Assembly: GCA_013696965.1 (NCBI GenBank)
Contig: JACCXN010000100.1
Span: forward strand, 1-49,640
Length of the DNA stretch: 49,640 nucleotides
DNA from: Bacteroidota bacterium
Lineage (GTDB): Bacteria > Bacteroidota > Bacteroidia > JACCXN01
Direction: 5' to 3'
Each line of letters begins with the position of its first letter. The stretch's first letter is position 1. Both the position numbers and the translations under genes were made by a program. A model generated the notes under the pieces. The model worked only from the letters and a program-made list of their open reading frames with translations. It did not search any database and was not told the origin of the DNA. Of the stretch, positions 8,962-18,487 are shown piece by piece.

Positions 8962-8991
8962 GTTTTTTATGCGTATTTTCCACTGAGATGG

Positions 8992-9025
8992 CAAATATAT
9001 GATTTATTTATGGCAGCAATTCAAA
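8992..9025 (-). promoter_or_regulatory. Promoter for dnaX
   Basis: On the minus strand TATATTTG (8999-8992) is an exact TAnnTTTG -7 box. TTTG (9025-9022) lies 22 bases upstream and an alternative TTG (9019-9017) 17 bases upstream. The ATG at 8961 gives a leader of about 25 bases. The site is divergent from the rpsF promoter. Confidence 0.6.
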
Positions 9026-9077
9026 TGATTTTTCAACAATTTTGAATAATTAATGTGATACTCTGCTTAAATTTCCT

Positions 9078-9107
9078 TTTGTATGATAAAATAAATCACT
9101 ACATTTG
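9078..9107 (+). promoter_or_regulatory. Promoter for rpsF-rpsR-rplI
   Basis: TTTG (9078-9081), an 18-base spacer, then TACATTTG (9100-9107) is a clear Bacteroidota sigma-A-type promoter. It gives a leader of roughly 45-50 bases before the rpsF ATG at 9161. Confidence 0.65.
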
Positions 9108-9160
9108 GCGTCCTTAAAAAAGTAAGGTTCAATTAATAACAACAAAAACTAAGTTAAATT

Positions 9161-9529
9161 ATGTCAAATCGTTATGAAACCGTTTTCATTATGACTCCCG
9201 TTTTGTCTGAAGAACAGACAAAGGAAGCGGTAAACAAGTACAAGCAATATTTGCTTGACAATGGTGCTAAGATAAAGCACGAAGAAAATTGGGGCTTGCG
9301 TAAGCTTGCATATCCAATCCAGAAAAAAAGTACAGGTTTTTACCATCTTGTTGAATTTGAAGCAGAGGGTACTGTAATTGCAGGTCTGGAAGTACAGTTT
9401 AAAAGAGATGAGCGCATTTTGCGTTTTCTTACTGTAGCATTGGATAAACATGCTCTTGCTTATGCAGAGAAAAAAAGAAATAAATCAAAAAATTCCCAAC
9501 CGCAAGAGGCTAAATCAGCTGAAGCTTAA
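9161..9529 (+). CDS. rpsF: 30S ribosomal protein bS6
   Basis: At 122 residues it is a normal bS6 with a short charged tail. Family features are [19 protein letters not shown] at the N-terminus, the [15 protein letters not shown] strand and [12 protein letters not shown]. bS6 binds bS18 on the platform of the small subunit, and the next gene encodes bS18, an arrangement conserved across bacteria. The C-terminal Lys/Ser/Glu-rich extension (about residue 105 on) varies between species. There is no strong Shine-Dalgarno before the ATG, as is usual in this phylum. Confidence 0.97.
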   Translation: MSNRYETVFIMTPVLSEEQTKEAVNKYKQYLLDNGAKIKHEENWGLRKLAYPIQKKSTGFYHLVEFEAEGTVIAGLEVQFKRDERILRFLTVALDKHALAYAEKKRNKSKNSQPQEAKSAEA

Positions 9530-9540
9530 ATTTATTAACT

Positions 9541-9807
9541 ATGTCGAATTCATCAGAAATAAGATATCTTACTCCTCCTAGTGTAGAGGTTAAGAAGAAA
9601 AAATATTGCCGTTTTAAAAGAAGCGGTATTAAATTTATCGATTATAAGGATGCTGATTTCCTTTTGAAATTAGTAAACGAGCAAGGTAAAATTTTACCAA
9701 GAAGGCTTACCGGAACTTCTTTGAAATATCAGAGAAAAGTTGGACAATCAATTAAAAGAGCGCGTCATTTGGCTTTAATGCCTTATGTAGCAGATATGTT
9801 AAAATAA
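9541..9807 (+). CDS. rpsR: 30S ribosomal protein bS18
   Basis: An 88-residue protein with the bS18 core: [18 protein letters not shown], then [16 protein letters not shown] and [12 protein letters not shown]. It begins 11 bases after rpsF and heterodimerises with bS6. Its TAA stop (9805-9807) overlaps the ribosome-binding site of rplI. Length and all core motifs are normal. Confidence 0.97.
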   Translation: MSNSSEIRYLTPPSVEVKKKKYCRFKRSGIKFIDYKDADFLLKLVNEQGKILPRRLTGTSLKYQRKVGQSIKRARHLALMPYVADMLK

Positions 9808-9812
9808 GGAGG
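9806..9812 (+). promoter_or_regulatory. Full Shine-Dalgarno before rplI
   Basis: AAGGAGG lies 7 bases before the rplI ATG and overlaps the rpsR stop codon. Full anti-SD complements are uncommon in Bacteroidota, where most genes, including rpsF and rpsR here, start without one. Confidence 0.7.
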
Positions 9813-9819
9813 AAAGAAA

Positions 9820-10269
9820 ATGGAAGTAATTTTAATAAAGGACGTTAAAAATTTAGGCTACGCAGATGATGTAGTGAACGTTAAACCTGGTTATGGAAGA
9901 AATTTTCTTATTCCACAAAAAGTAGCTATTATAGCGAACACTACAAACAAAAAAGTGCTTGCCGAAACACAAAAACAGCGTTCTTTCAAAGAGGCCAAAC
10001 TTAAGGAAAGTGCAGAAAAAAATGCAAAAACCTTAGAAGCAATGACTGTTGTTGTTCCTACCAAAGCTGGCGAAAGCGGCAAAATTTTCGGTTCTATCAC
10101 AACCATTCAGGTTGCTGATGTGCTTAAAAAACTTGGTGTGGATGTGGAAAGAAAATACATTACAATCAAAGAAGAACCAATTAAGAATCTTGGTACTTAC
10201 ACAGCCTCAATTAGACTTCACAAAGAAGTTACCATTGAAGTTAAATTTGATGTAGTAGAAGAAGCATAA
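9820..10269 (+). CDS. rplI: 50S ribosomal protein bL9
   Basis: A 149-residue bL9. The N-terminal domain has the signature DVKNLGYADDVVNVKPGYGRNFLIP, followed by the long connecting helix (Ala/Lys/Glu-rich, about residues 41-75) and the C-terminal domain with GKIFGSITT and IRLHKEVTIEV. bL9 spans from the L1 stalk base towards the small subunit and helps frame maintenance. It is the last gene of the operon and is followed by a strong terminator. Confidence 0.97.
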   Translation: MEVILIKDVKNLGYADDVVNVKPGYGRNFLIPQKVAIIANTTNKKVLAETQKQRSFKEAKLKESAEKNAKTLEAMTVVVPTKAGESGKIFGSITTIQVADVLKKLGVDVERKYITIKEEPIKNLGTYTASIRLHKEVTIEVKFDVVEEA

Positions 10270-10288
10270 TTGTAGCTAATACAACATG

Positions 10289-10321
10289 AAAAAAGGCTGA
10301 ACGTTTTGTTCAGCCTTTTTT
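10289..10321. terminator. Intrinsic terminator of the rpsF operon
   Basis: AAAAAAGGCTGAAC (10289-10302) pairs exactly with GTTCAGCCTTTTTT (10308-10321) around a 5-base loop, giving a T run on the plus strand and, by symmetry, on the minus strand. It also lies past the end of the minus-strand sensor gene and may end both transcripts. Confidence 0.88.
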
Positions 10322-10417
10322 GTTTGGCCAGTTTGTTTCAAACTTAGCATTCCAATAAATCAAAACACTTGGTGCTCCTATTAGCTTAAGCTTAGCAGCG
10401 TTCTTTGAGTAAAACAA

Positions 10418-13400
10418 TCATCCTAACCTTATTCCAATAACCAGAATATCATCTACTTGTTCCAGGCTCCCTTGCCAGTCATTTATAGTTTGTTCAAGAA
10501 TGATTTTCTGTTCATCCATTGTTTTGCTTTTAATAGAAAGCAATAAGGCTTTCAACTGACTTTTCTTGAATTTTTTTCCTTTATCGCCACCAAATTGATC
10601 TACATAACCATCTGAAAATATATATAAAGTATCACTTTGCTCCAAATGTATTTTGTGATTGGAAAACAAGAGGTTATGCTCAGAAACAAAAGATCCGATT
10701 GGTTTTTTATCTCCTTTGATTTCTATAAATTCCTCTGAAAGCGGAGAGGAATTCGACCTGTTTTTAATTATCCATAAGGGATTGTTTGCACCTGCAAATT
10801 GAACAATTTTTTGTTTTGAATCTATTGAACATAAAGCGATATCCATTCCATCCTTTACAGAAAAATCTTCTTGATTCTGTAGGGTTTTTGAAAGGTTTTT
10901 ATTCAATTCGTTTAAAATTAAATCAGGTCTTGAAATACCATGTTCATTTACCGCTTGGTTCAATATATTGTTCCCTACTATTGATAAAAATGCCCCGGGA
11001 ACACCATGACCTGTGCAATCTGCAACCGCTACTAAAATTACAGGTTCAGAATTGGAGTCCTCTGTTTCCTGAATGTTCTCATTTTTGGTTCCAGCCTCAG
11101 TCTTTTCCATCCAATAAAAATCACCACTTACAATATCTTTTGGTTTATATAAGATAAAAGATTGAGAAAATGCTTTTGCAAATGCATCTACAGGAGGAAG
11201 AATTGCTTGTTGAATTCTTTTTGCATAATTAATACTATCCGTAATGTCTTTGTTTTTTACTTCTATTATTTCTTTCTGATTCATTACTTCCTGAGTCCTT
11301 GTTCTTACAATATTTTCTAAAAGCCTTTGAGTTTGCCGGAGTTTAAGTGTTCTCCATTTAATAAATAAATAGAGCAATAAAATGGAACTTAGGATTATAA
11401 AAGAATAAAAAGTCTTTGTGAGGTAGAAGGGAGGTGTTATAGTGATCTTTATGGTTTTTCCTGTTTCTCCCCAGACATCATCATTATTTGAAGCATTTAT
11501 TCTAAAAAAATAAGTGCCAGGATCAAGGTTGGTGTAACTCACAAAGTGCTTATTACCTAGCATTATCCAGTCTTTATCGAACCCTTCCATTTTGCATGCA
11601 TATTGGTTTTTTTCAGGGGCGCGAAAGTCGAGAGCTACGAATTCAAATGACAAAAAATTTTGATCGTGTGCAAATGTTAATTCTGTTAAAAAGGCTTGGG
11701 ATGTATCTGTTGCTATTTCTTTTCCAAATAACTTTATCGATGTCAATAATACTTTAGGTCCCTTATTGTTTTTCTTTAAGTGGGAGGGAGAAAAAACAGA
11801 TAAACCATTTATCCCTCCGAAATACATTTTGCCACTTTTACCTTTAAAATAAGCACCCTGGTTAAATTCATTACTTTGTAAGCCATCACTTACATCATAA
11901 TTTTGAACAAGAAAACTGTGTTTATTAAACCTGCAAAGTCCGTTGTTGGTACTTAGCCATAAATTATCCTGGTCGTCTTCTAATATTCCATAAATTACAT
12001 TGTTTGGCAAGCCATCATCTTCAGTAAAGTGCCTAAAACTATAATCAGGATTCATTAAATTTAAACCTCCTCCATCTGTTCCAATCCATAATTTCCCTTC
12101 CTTATCTTCATATATTGATCTTACCCTGTCATTGCTAATGGAAGTGGAATCATTTGGATTGTGCCTTAAAACAGTGAAGGACCCAGATCCCTTTTCCAAT
12201 AAATTAAGTCCACCTCCATTTGTGCCTACCCATAAATTATTTTTGCTGTCATTCAAAAGAGAAATTACTTTGTCGTTAGATAATGAAGTACGCTGAGAAA
12301 CAGAATTAAGGTAACTGGTAAATGTTTCTGTTTTTCTGTCGAACCTATTTAAACCGCCTCCCAATGTTCCAATCCAAAGTATTTGGTCTTTGTCCTCTGT
12401 TATACACCAAATATCATTATTACTTATAGAAGAGGAATTCCCCACCTGATTTTTATACTGTTTAAACTTTCCGTTTAACCATAATGACAGGCCTCCATTG
12501 TAAGTTCCAATCCATAAATTGTTTTCGCTGTCCTTAAAAACAGCCCGTATGATATTTCCGCTAATAGAATAGGTATTGTCGTTGCTTTTATAATGAATAT
12601 AGGTATCCTTGGCCTGGTTATAATAATTTAAACCTCCCCCGTATGTCCCAATCCATAAATTTTCATTTTCATCCTCCAGTACAGACATAATTAAGTTTTC
12701 ACTTAAGCTGTTTTTATTAAAGGGATCGTTTTTGTAATGGGCAAAAGATGCTTCAATGGGATCAAAATAACTAAGCCCTCCACCCAGAGTTCCAATCCAA
12801 ACCAAACCTTTCTTATCCTTGTAGGAACATAATACAATATTGTTCCCAAGGGAAGTATTTTCAACAGGATTATTTATGTGCTGGCGGAAAATTTTCTTTT
12901 TTGGATCATAGCTATTCAGCCCGCAGCCATAAGTTCCAAACCACATAACACCCTTTTGATCTTCAAAAATTGTCCAAACATCGTTACTTTTTAAACTGTT
13001 GGTGTTTGCTTCCCCCTTTTTAAGATGAATAAATGACAGATCAACTGGATTAAAAATATTAATACCACCTCCCGAAGTCCCAATCCATAGTTTCCCATCA
13101 CGATCTTCGGAAAATGTTTGAACAAAATTATGACTTAAGTTATTGGAATATTTTGGATTGGAAGTAAATCTTTTAAAATTGTGGCTGTTTTTATTGAAAA
13201 GATTGAAGCCATTGTCTTTTGTTCCTATCCATATCCTGCCTTTACTGTCAAGAAAAACAGTTCGAATGTTATCACTGCTTATTGTTAATGAATCAGATTC
13301 GGAAAAATGAAAGCGTTCAAATTTCCCGGTTTTACCATCCAGCTTGTTTAAGCCGGAAACTGTGCCAATCCAAAGAAAATTTTCTTTGTCCTGAGTAATG

Positions 13401-13828
13401 GACATTACTACATTGTTGCTTAAAGAAGAAGTGTTTTTTTCATCGTATAAATAATGTGTAAATTTTTCTGTAACAGGATTAAAGCTGTTTAATCCCCCAC
13501 CATATGTACCTATCCAGATTATTCCCTCATTATCCTCATAAAGGGATTGAATAAAATTTTCGGACAGTGAGTTTGTGTTTGCTGATGAATGCTTGAATAA
13601 TTTAAATGAATATCCATCATACCTGTTTAAACCATCTTGTGTTCCAATCCATATAAATCCTTGTTGATCTTCAAGAATGCAATTCACCGTGCTTTGAGAT
13701 AATCCCTGAAGAAGTGAAATGTTTTTAAACCTAGTCTCCTGCTGGGCTTTAAGAATTGGAAAATGTAAAATAAAAAGAAGAAAAAGCAACAGACTAATCC
13801 TTTGAAAGAGCGTATATCTTAAAACCAT
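10418..13828 (-). CDS. Two-component-type propeller sensor with SpoIIE-family phosphatase output
   Basis: The 1136-residue product has a signal peptide (1-28), then 14 blade-like repeats spaced about 45 residues apart. Thirteen carry the Reg_prop pattern ED..G.LWIGT.GGGLN and one last diverged copy reads KMYFGGINGL; this is enough for two seven-bladed propellers. A Y_Y_Y domain follows (VALDFRAPEKNQYACKMEGF), then one membrane helix (about 800-822), a coiled coil, and a cytoplasmic PP2C/SpoIIE domain (VAVADCTGHGVPGAFLS, IFSDGYVDQFGG with metal-binding Asp). The periplasmic part should sense a ligand and control Ser/Thr dephosphorylation inside. The output is a phosphatase where hybrid sensors of this layout usually have a kinase. 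It starts one base after the ACP phosphodiesterase-like gene. Confidence 0.92.
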   Translation of the reverse strand: MVLRYTLFQRISLLLFLLFILHFPILKAQQETRFKNISLLQGLSQSTVNCILEDQQGFIWIGTQDGLNRYDGYSFKLFKHSSANTNSLSENFIQSLYEDNEGIIWIGTYGGGLNSFNPVTEKFTHYLYDEKNTSSLSNNVVMSITQDKENFLWIGTVSGLNKLDGKTGKFERFHFSESDSLTISSDNIRTVFLDSKGRIWIGTKDNGFNLFNKNSHNFKRFTSNPKYSNNLSHNFVQTFSEDRDGKLWIGTSGGGINIFNPVDLSFIHLKKGEANTNSLKSNDVWTIFEDQKGVMWFGTYGCGLNSYDPKKKIFRQHINNPVENTSLGNNIVLCSYKDKKGLVWIGTLGGGLSYFDPIEASFAHYKNDPFNKNSLSENLIMSVLEDENENLWIGTYGGGLNYYNQAKDTYIHYKSNDNTYSISGNIIRAVFKDSENNLWIGTYNGGLSLWLNGKFKQYKNQVGNSSSISNNDIWCITEDKDQILWIGTLGGGLNRFDRKTETFTSYLNSVSQRTSLSNDKVISLLNDSKNNLWVGTNGGGLNLLEKGSGSFTVLRHNPNDSTSISNDRVRSIYEDKEGKLWIGTDGGGLNLMNPDYSFRHFTEDDGLPNNVIYGILEDDQDNLWLSTNNGLCRFNKHSFLVQNYDVSDGLQSNEFNQGAYFKGKSGKMYFGGINGLSVFSPSHLKKNNKGPKVLLTSIKLFGKEIATDTSQAFLTELTFAHDQNFLSFEFVALDFRAPEKNQYACKMEGFDKDWIMLGNKHFVSYTNLDPGTYFFRINASNNDDVWGETGKTIKITITPPFYLTKTFYSFIILSSILLLYLFIKWRTLKLRQTQRLLENIVRTRTQEVMNQKEIIEVKNKDITDSINYAKRIQQAILPPVDAFAKAFSQSFILYKPKDIVSGDFYWMEKTEAGTKNENIQETEDSNSEPVILVAVADCTGHGVPGAFLSIVGNNILNQAVNEHGISRPDLILNELNKNLSKTLQNQEDFSVKDGMDIALCSIDSKQKIVQFAGANNPLWIIKNRSNSSPLSEEFIEIKGDKKPIGSFVSEHNLLFSNHKIHLEQSDTLYIFSDGYVDQFGGDKGKKFKKSQLKALLLSIKSKTMDEQKIILEQTINDWQGSLEQVDDILVIGIRLG

Positions 13829-13829
13829 T

Positions 13830-14414
13830 TTATAAAGTAATGCGGTTATGCTCTGAAAAAGCGATTAGTTCCTTAAAAAAAAGCGTGAACTCCTGCTCAA
13901 ACTCAAGGTAATATTCTTTAAGTTCATTTACAGATTCGCCCATTTTGGATTTGTAATTGGTCCGATGGTCCATTTGTAAAAGTATTGTTCTAATTCCATG
14001 GGTATATTGATAATTGAAAAGCCAGTTTCCTTTTTTCATATAAGGTAACATGTTCTGGGTTTTCAAAGTCAGGATTTCAAAATTAGCATCCAGGGATTTA
14101 TAAAAATCATTCACGAAAACTTCTAGTTTTTCATCTGAATAAATGCTCCAGTTTTTGGCCAGGAAATGATCGTAAAAAATATCTATTATCACTCCTGAAT
14201 AATGCCCGTATTTTTGTTGAAGTCTACGTTTGCTGATCCTGAATATAGAATGATTATCAGTAAAAGTATCAATTGCCCGATGTAGGATTATTCCTTTTTG
14301 AATATCTGCCGGAAAATGCAAATAATTTTTGCCGCGAATACCATCAGCCATCAAATTGCCAATTTTAATCAAGTCATTGTTTCCCGAAAGAAAAATATGG
14401 GCTAGAAAATTCAT
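13830..14414 (-). CDS. ACP phosphodiesterase-like protein (AcpH/DUF479 family)
   Basis: At 194 residues it has the family length. It begins MNFLAHIFLSG..., then IGNLMADGIRGKNY and GIILHRAIDTFTDNH. The clustered His/Asp residues match PF04336, whose E. coli member AcpH removes the 4'-phosphopantetheine arm from acyl carrier protein. Conserved H, D and DHFLA (near residue 105) suggest a metal-dependent HD-like hydrolase. It precedes the propeller/SpoIIE sensor gene with a one-base gap, so the two are translationally close. A TACCTTTG box on the minus strand at 14441-14434 may be its -7 element. Confidence 0.85.
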   Translation of the reverse strand: MNFLAHIFLSGNNDLIKIGNLMADGIRGKNYLHFPADIQKGIILHRAIDTFTDNHSIFRISKRRLQQKYGHYSGVIIDIFYDHFLAKNWSIYSDEKLEVFVNDFYKSLDANFEILTLKTQNMLPYMKKGNWLFNYQYTHGIRTILLQMDHRTNYKSKMGESVNELKEYYLEFEQEFTLFFKELIAFSEHNRITL

Positions 14415-14550
14415 TTTTTTAATTGCAGGGATTCAAAGGTAATAAAGTTTCAGCGTTTAAAATTGGGATTAAAAAAGTTTAAACGATTTATTTCAGAAAA
14501 ATAAGGAGTTTTTTTGACTTTTAAAAAGATATTTGTTGAGAATAAAAAAA

Positions 14551-15792
14551 TCAATCGGCTCTTAGTGCTTCAATTGGGTCAAGTTTAGCTGCTTTGATGG
14601 CAGGATAATAGCCGGAAACAAGCCCTACTACAAAACAAATTATTACCCCGGTTATAATCCAGGCCCATGGAATAATAAAACCTCCTCCAATAAGCATGGA
14701 AGTGGCATTTCCGATAATTATTCCAAGAATAATTCCTAAAAATCCTCCCAGTTGACAAATTACTATAGCTTCAATTAAAAATTGATTCTTTATTGTTTGC
14801 TGGTTTGCACCAATTGCCTTTCGTGTTCCTATTTCCTTTGTACGTTCACTTACAGAAACCAACATTATATTCATTAGCCCTACGGCAGCTCCTAAAAGTG
14901 TAATAAAACCTATAATAGTTGCTGCGGCAGTAACATATTTAATGTTATCAATAAGAATGTTTGCCAGGTTATCACTTTTTATAATTTCAAAATTTTCTTC
15001 ATCCTCCAAGGCTAATTTTCTAACAATACGGAAAAACCCAACGGCCTCGCCAATTGATTGATGAAGCTGTTCGGTGGTTGGAGATAACACGTTAATTACA
15101 AAGGATAAATCAGGTCTGGAAAAATATTGTCGCATGTTTGAGAGTGGAATAATACAATTCTTATCCCCTCCAAATCCCATGCTTGAACCTTTTTCCTTAA
15201 GCACTCCAATTATCTTGTATTTTCCGCTTCCAATGGTGATTTCCTTATTTACAGGATCTTCATTATTCAGAAAAAGCAAATCAGAAATACTTTTCCCTAT
15301 AAGGACTACATTTCTACTTAATTGAAGCTCCTGCTGGGAAAAATTTCTTCCCTTCTCAATTTCATATCCTGAAGTAACAATGTAATTTTCATCACCACCA
15401 AAAACAGTAATATTTGGATTGGTTTTATTGGATTTATATTTTATGGTGGCTGCCCATGTAGCAATTGCTGATACAGATGTTCCTGATCCTTGTTTGAATC
15501 CATCTTTAAAATCCATTGCTTCCTTGTATGAAATACTTCGAAAAACTTGAGGCTTTTTACCTGCTTTTCCAATTCTGATATTTGATCCTCTATTTCTTAT
15601 GGTAAAGGTATTTGCGCCCATATTGGTAAAATTGCTTGTAATTGAACTTTTAATGGCATCAATGGCAGTTAATATTCCAACAAGTGCGGTAATTCCTACA
15701 GCAATAATAAGCACAGTTAGAATGGTGCGAAGCAAATGGCCCCTTACCGATCCGAAAGCAATAAAAATATTTTCTTTAAAAACCTGGGTCAT
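14551..15792 (-). CDS. MacB-type ABC transporter permease (FtsX family)
   Basis: The 413-residue protein has the MacB layout: helix 1 near residues 20-43 ([20 protein letters not shown]), a large periplasmic MacB_PCD region (about 45-280), then three helices near 287-310, 335-360 and 375-398. Between helices 2 and 3 is [17 protein letters not shown], the cytoplasmic coupling segment of FtsX permeases, and the end is [19 protein letters not shown]. Such permeases work as mechanotransmission exporters for lipoproteins, peptides or drugs with a separate ATPase. No ATPase or membrane-fusion gene is adjacent, so the partner must be encoded elsewhere. The substrate is unknown. Confidence 0.92.
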   Translation of the reverse strand: MTQVFKENIFIAFGSVRGHLLRTILTVLIIAVGITALVGILTAIDAIKSSITSNFTNMGANTFTIRNRGSNIRIGKAGKKPQVFRSISYKEAMDFKDGFKQGSGTSVSAIATWAATIKYKSNKTNPNITVFGGDENYIVTSGYEIEKGRNFSQQELQLSRNVVLIGKSISDLLFLNNEDPVNKEITIGSGKYKIIGVLKEKGSSMGFGGDKNCIIPLSNMRQYFSRPDLSFVINVLSPTTEQLHQSIGEAVGFFRIVRKLALEDEENFEIIKSDNLANILIDNIKYVTAAATIIGFITLLGAAVGLMNIMLVSVSERTKEIGTRKAIGANQQTIKNQFLIEAIVICQLGGFLGIILGIIIGNATSMLIGGGFIIPWAWIITGVIICFVVGLVSGYYPAIKAAKLDPIEALRAD

Positions 15793-15930
15793 TATATTTT
15801 CTTCTTAAAATACCTTAAAACAATTATTTTCTGTTAGTTATCCGGCCTTGAAATCTCCAATTAAAAAGCTCATAAATGTAAAAATAATAATACCAGAAAG
15901 GATAAACTTTTTTATGGTCGGTATATTTTA

Positions 15931-15938
15931 TATATTCG
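15931..15938 (+). promoter_or_regulatory. Possible -7 box for aconitase
   Basis: TATATTCG differs from TAnnTTTG at one base. It is preceded at about 18-20 bases by a T-rich segment in place of a clear TTTG. The aconitase ATG is 51 bases downstream. This is a weak call by pattern only. Confidence 0.35.
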
Positions 15939-15989
15939 TGGCAAAATCACTAGAATTATTTAAAAGATAACACATAAACTTAAACAACT

Positions 15990-18284
15990 ATGGCATTTGA
16001 TTTTGAAATGATTCAGACAGTTTATAAAAATCTGGCTGAAAGAATTGATATAGCAAGAGAAGTGGTAGGAAGACCTCTTACCTTAACAGAAAAAATCCTT
16101 TATTCACATCTTGATGTTGAAGCAGAAGATAAAGCATATGCAAAATCCGGAATTAAGAAGGCTTATGCAAGGGGAGTGGATTATGTTGATTTTAGGCCGG
16201 ATAGAGTTGCCATGCAAGATGCAACTGCCCAAATGGCGCTTTTACAATTCATGCAAGCTGGAAGAAGTAAAGTGGCAGTTCCTTCAACTGTTCACTGCGA
16301 TCACCTTATTTTAGCTAAGGCTGGAGCAAAAGCCGATTTGGAATCTGCGGTTAAATCAAATAAAGAAGTTTTTGATTTTCTTTCATCGGTTTCAAATAAA
16401 TATGGAATTGGGTTCTGGAAGCCAGGTGCAGGTATTATTCACCAGGTAATTTTAGAAAACTATGCTTTTCCAGGTGGAATGATGATAGGAACGGATTCTC
16501 ATACAGTAAATGCAGGCGGATTAGGAATGGTAGCAATTGGTGTAGGTGGGGCAGATGCCTGTGATGTTATGGCGGGCTTACCATGGGAACTTAAATTTCC
16601 TAAATTAATTGGGGTAAAACTAACAGGTAAATTAAATGGATGGACATCTGCAAAAGATGTTGTTTTAAAAGTTGCTGGAATACTTACTGTAAAAGGCGGA
16701 ACAGGTGCAATAGTTGAATATTTTGGCGATGGTGCTGAATCTCTCTCATGCACTGGAAAAGCTACCATTTGCAATATGGGTGCTGAAATAGGCGCTACAA
16801 CATCCATTTTTGGTTATGATCAGAAAATGTCTGATTACCTTAGATCAACAGATAGAATGGATATAGCCCGGGCAGCTGATTCAGTAGCCATTCAGTTAAC
16901 CGGAGACGCTGACGTTTATGCTAATCCTGAAGGTTATTTTGATGAATTAATAGAAATTAACCTGGATGAATTAGAACCTCATATTAATGGTCCTTTTACT
17001 CCGGATTTAGCCTGGCCAATATCTCAGTTTGCTCAAGCAGTAAAGGATAACAACTGGCCTTCAACTCTTGAAGTAGGACTTATAGGGTCATGCACAAATT
17101 CCTCTTATGAGGATATTTCCCGTTCTGCAAGTATTGCAAAACAGGCTGTGGAAAAAGGATTAAAAGCAAAAGCAGAATTTACTATTACACCAGGCTCAGA
17201 ACAGGTTAGGTATACAGTTGACAGAGATGGATTTTTAGATACTTTTTACAGCATGGGGGGAATTGTACTTGCAAATGCCTGCGGACCTTGTATTGGACAG
17301 TGGGCCAGACATTCTGATGACCCCAATAGAAAAAACTCTATAATAACATCTTTCAACAGAAATTTTGCCAAACGGAATGATGGAAATCCAAATACGCATG
17401 CATTTGTTGCTTCCCCAGAAATTGTAACAGCATTGGCAATTGCCGGTGACCTTACTTTTAACCCCTTAACAGATACTCTTGTAAATGAAAGTGGCGAGCT
17501 TGTAAAACTAGATGAACCACAAGGATTGGAACTTCCAAAGAAAGGATTTGCAGTAGAGGATGCCGGATTTCAAGAACCAGCCAAAGATGGTAGCAAAGTA
17601 CAAATTATTGTAAATCCAACCTCTGACAGGCTTCAGCTTCTTGCTCCTTTTGCTCCTTGGGAAGGAACGGATATTTCAGGATTGAAACTTTTGATTAAAG
17701 CTAAAGGAAAATGCACTACTGATCATATTTCCATGGCTGGTCCCTGGTTGAAATTCAGAGGACACCTGGATAATATTTCTAATAATATGCTTATTGGTGC
17801 TGTAAATGCCTTTAACGAGAAGACTGATAATGTAAAAAACCAATTAACCGGGGAATATGATTCAGTACCTGCCGTTCAGCGTGCTTATAAAGCCGAGGGC
17901 ATAGGATCCATTGTTGTTGGAGATGAAAATTATGGAGAAGGTTCTTCAAGAGAACATGCTGCAATGGAACCAAGGCATTTAGGTGTTAGAGCAATTCTTG
18001 TTAAATCTTTTGCCCGTATTCATGAAACAAATCTTAAAAAGCAAGGTATGCTTGGTTTAACCTTTGCAAATAAAGCTGATTATGACAAGATACAACAGGA
18101 CGATACAATTGATATTCTGGGATTAACTACATTTGCTCCTGATTTGGCCCTAACAATTGTGCTTCATCATACAAATGGTATTACCGAAGAAATAACAGCT
18201 TACCATTCATACAACCAGGCACAAATTGAGTGGTTTAAAGCAGGTGGTGCTTTAAATATCATACGCTCGAAAGTAAGTGCATAA
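15990..18284 (+). CDS. acn: Aconitate hydratase (mitochondrial-type)
   Basis: A 764-residue aconitase of the ACO2-like branch that is common in Bacteroidota. The 4Fe-4S ligands are C368 ([11 protein letters not shown]) and C431/C434 ([10 protein letters not shown]). Other family motifs are [15 protein letters not shown] near 163-177, the swivel domain with [22 protein letters not shown] and the C-terminal [16 protein letters not shown]. It interconverts citrate and isocitrate in the TCA cycle. The length is normal and no active-site changes were noticed. It forms a single-gene unit closed by a strong terminator. Confidence 0.96.
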   Translation: MAFDFEMIQTVYKNLAERIDIAREVVGRPLTLTEKILYSHLDVEAEDKAYAKSGIKKAYARGVDYVDFRPDRVAMQDATAQMALLQFMQAGRSKVAVPSTVHCDHLILAKAGAKADLESAVKSNKEVFDFLSSVSNKYGIGFWKPGAGIIHQVILENYAFPGGMMIGTDSHTVNAGGLGMVAIGVGGADACDVMAGLPWELKFPKLIGVKLTGKLNGWTSAKDVVLKVAGILTVKGGTGAIVEYFGDGAESLSCTGKATICNMGAEIGATTSIFGYDQKMSDYLRSTDRMDIARAADSVAIQLTGDADVYANPEGYFDELIEINLDELEPHINGPFTPDLAWPISQFAQAVKDNNWPSTLEVGLIGSCTNSSYEDISRSASIAKQAVEKGLKAKAEFTITPGSEQVRYTVDRDGFLDTFYSMGGIVLANACGPCIGQWARHSDDPNRKNSIITSFNRNFAKRNDGNPNTHAFVASPEIVTALAIAGDLTFNPLTDTLVNESGELVKLDEPQGLELPKKGFAVEDAGFQEPAKDGSKVQIIVNPTSDRLQLLAPFAPWEGTDISGLKLLIKAKGKCTTDHISMAGPWLKFRGHLDNISNNMLIGAVNAFNEKTDNVKNQLTGEYDSVPAVQRAYKAEGIGSIVVGDENYGEGSSREHAAMEPRHLGVRAILVKSFARIHETNLKKQGMLGLTFANKADYDKIQQDDTIDILGLTTFAPDLALTIVLHHTNGITEEITAYHSYNQAQIEWFKAGGALNIIRSKVSA

Positions 18285-18297
18285 TTAACTTTTAAAT

Positions 18298-18336
18298 AAA
18301 AAAAGCTGCTTTAGGATTTCTTAAAGCAGCTTTTTT
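18298..18336. terminator. Intrinsic terminator after aconitase
   Basis: AAAAGCTGCTTTA (18301-18313) pairs with TAAAGCAGCTTTT (18322-18334), loop of 8 bases, followed by further T's. It lies 17 bases past the aconitase stop. Confidence 0.88.
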
Positions 18337-18487
18337 ATTTTGTTTAAAACTACTTTTCCCTTTTAACAAATTTCATTCATTTGATTGTTATTTTTGAATG
18401 CGCTGAAACACCATGAATTAAAGCTTTACAAAGTAGTGTAGAAATTTAATGATGTGTACATGATTTTAAAAAACAAATTACTCCAGG

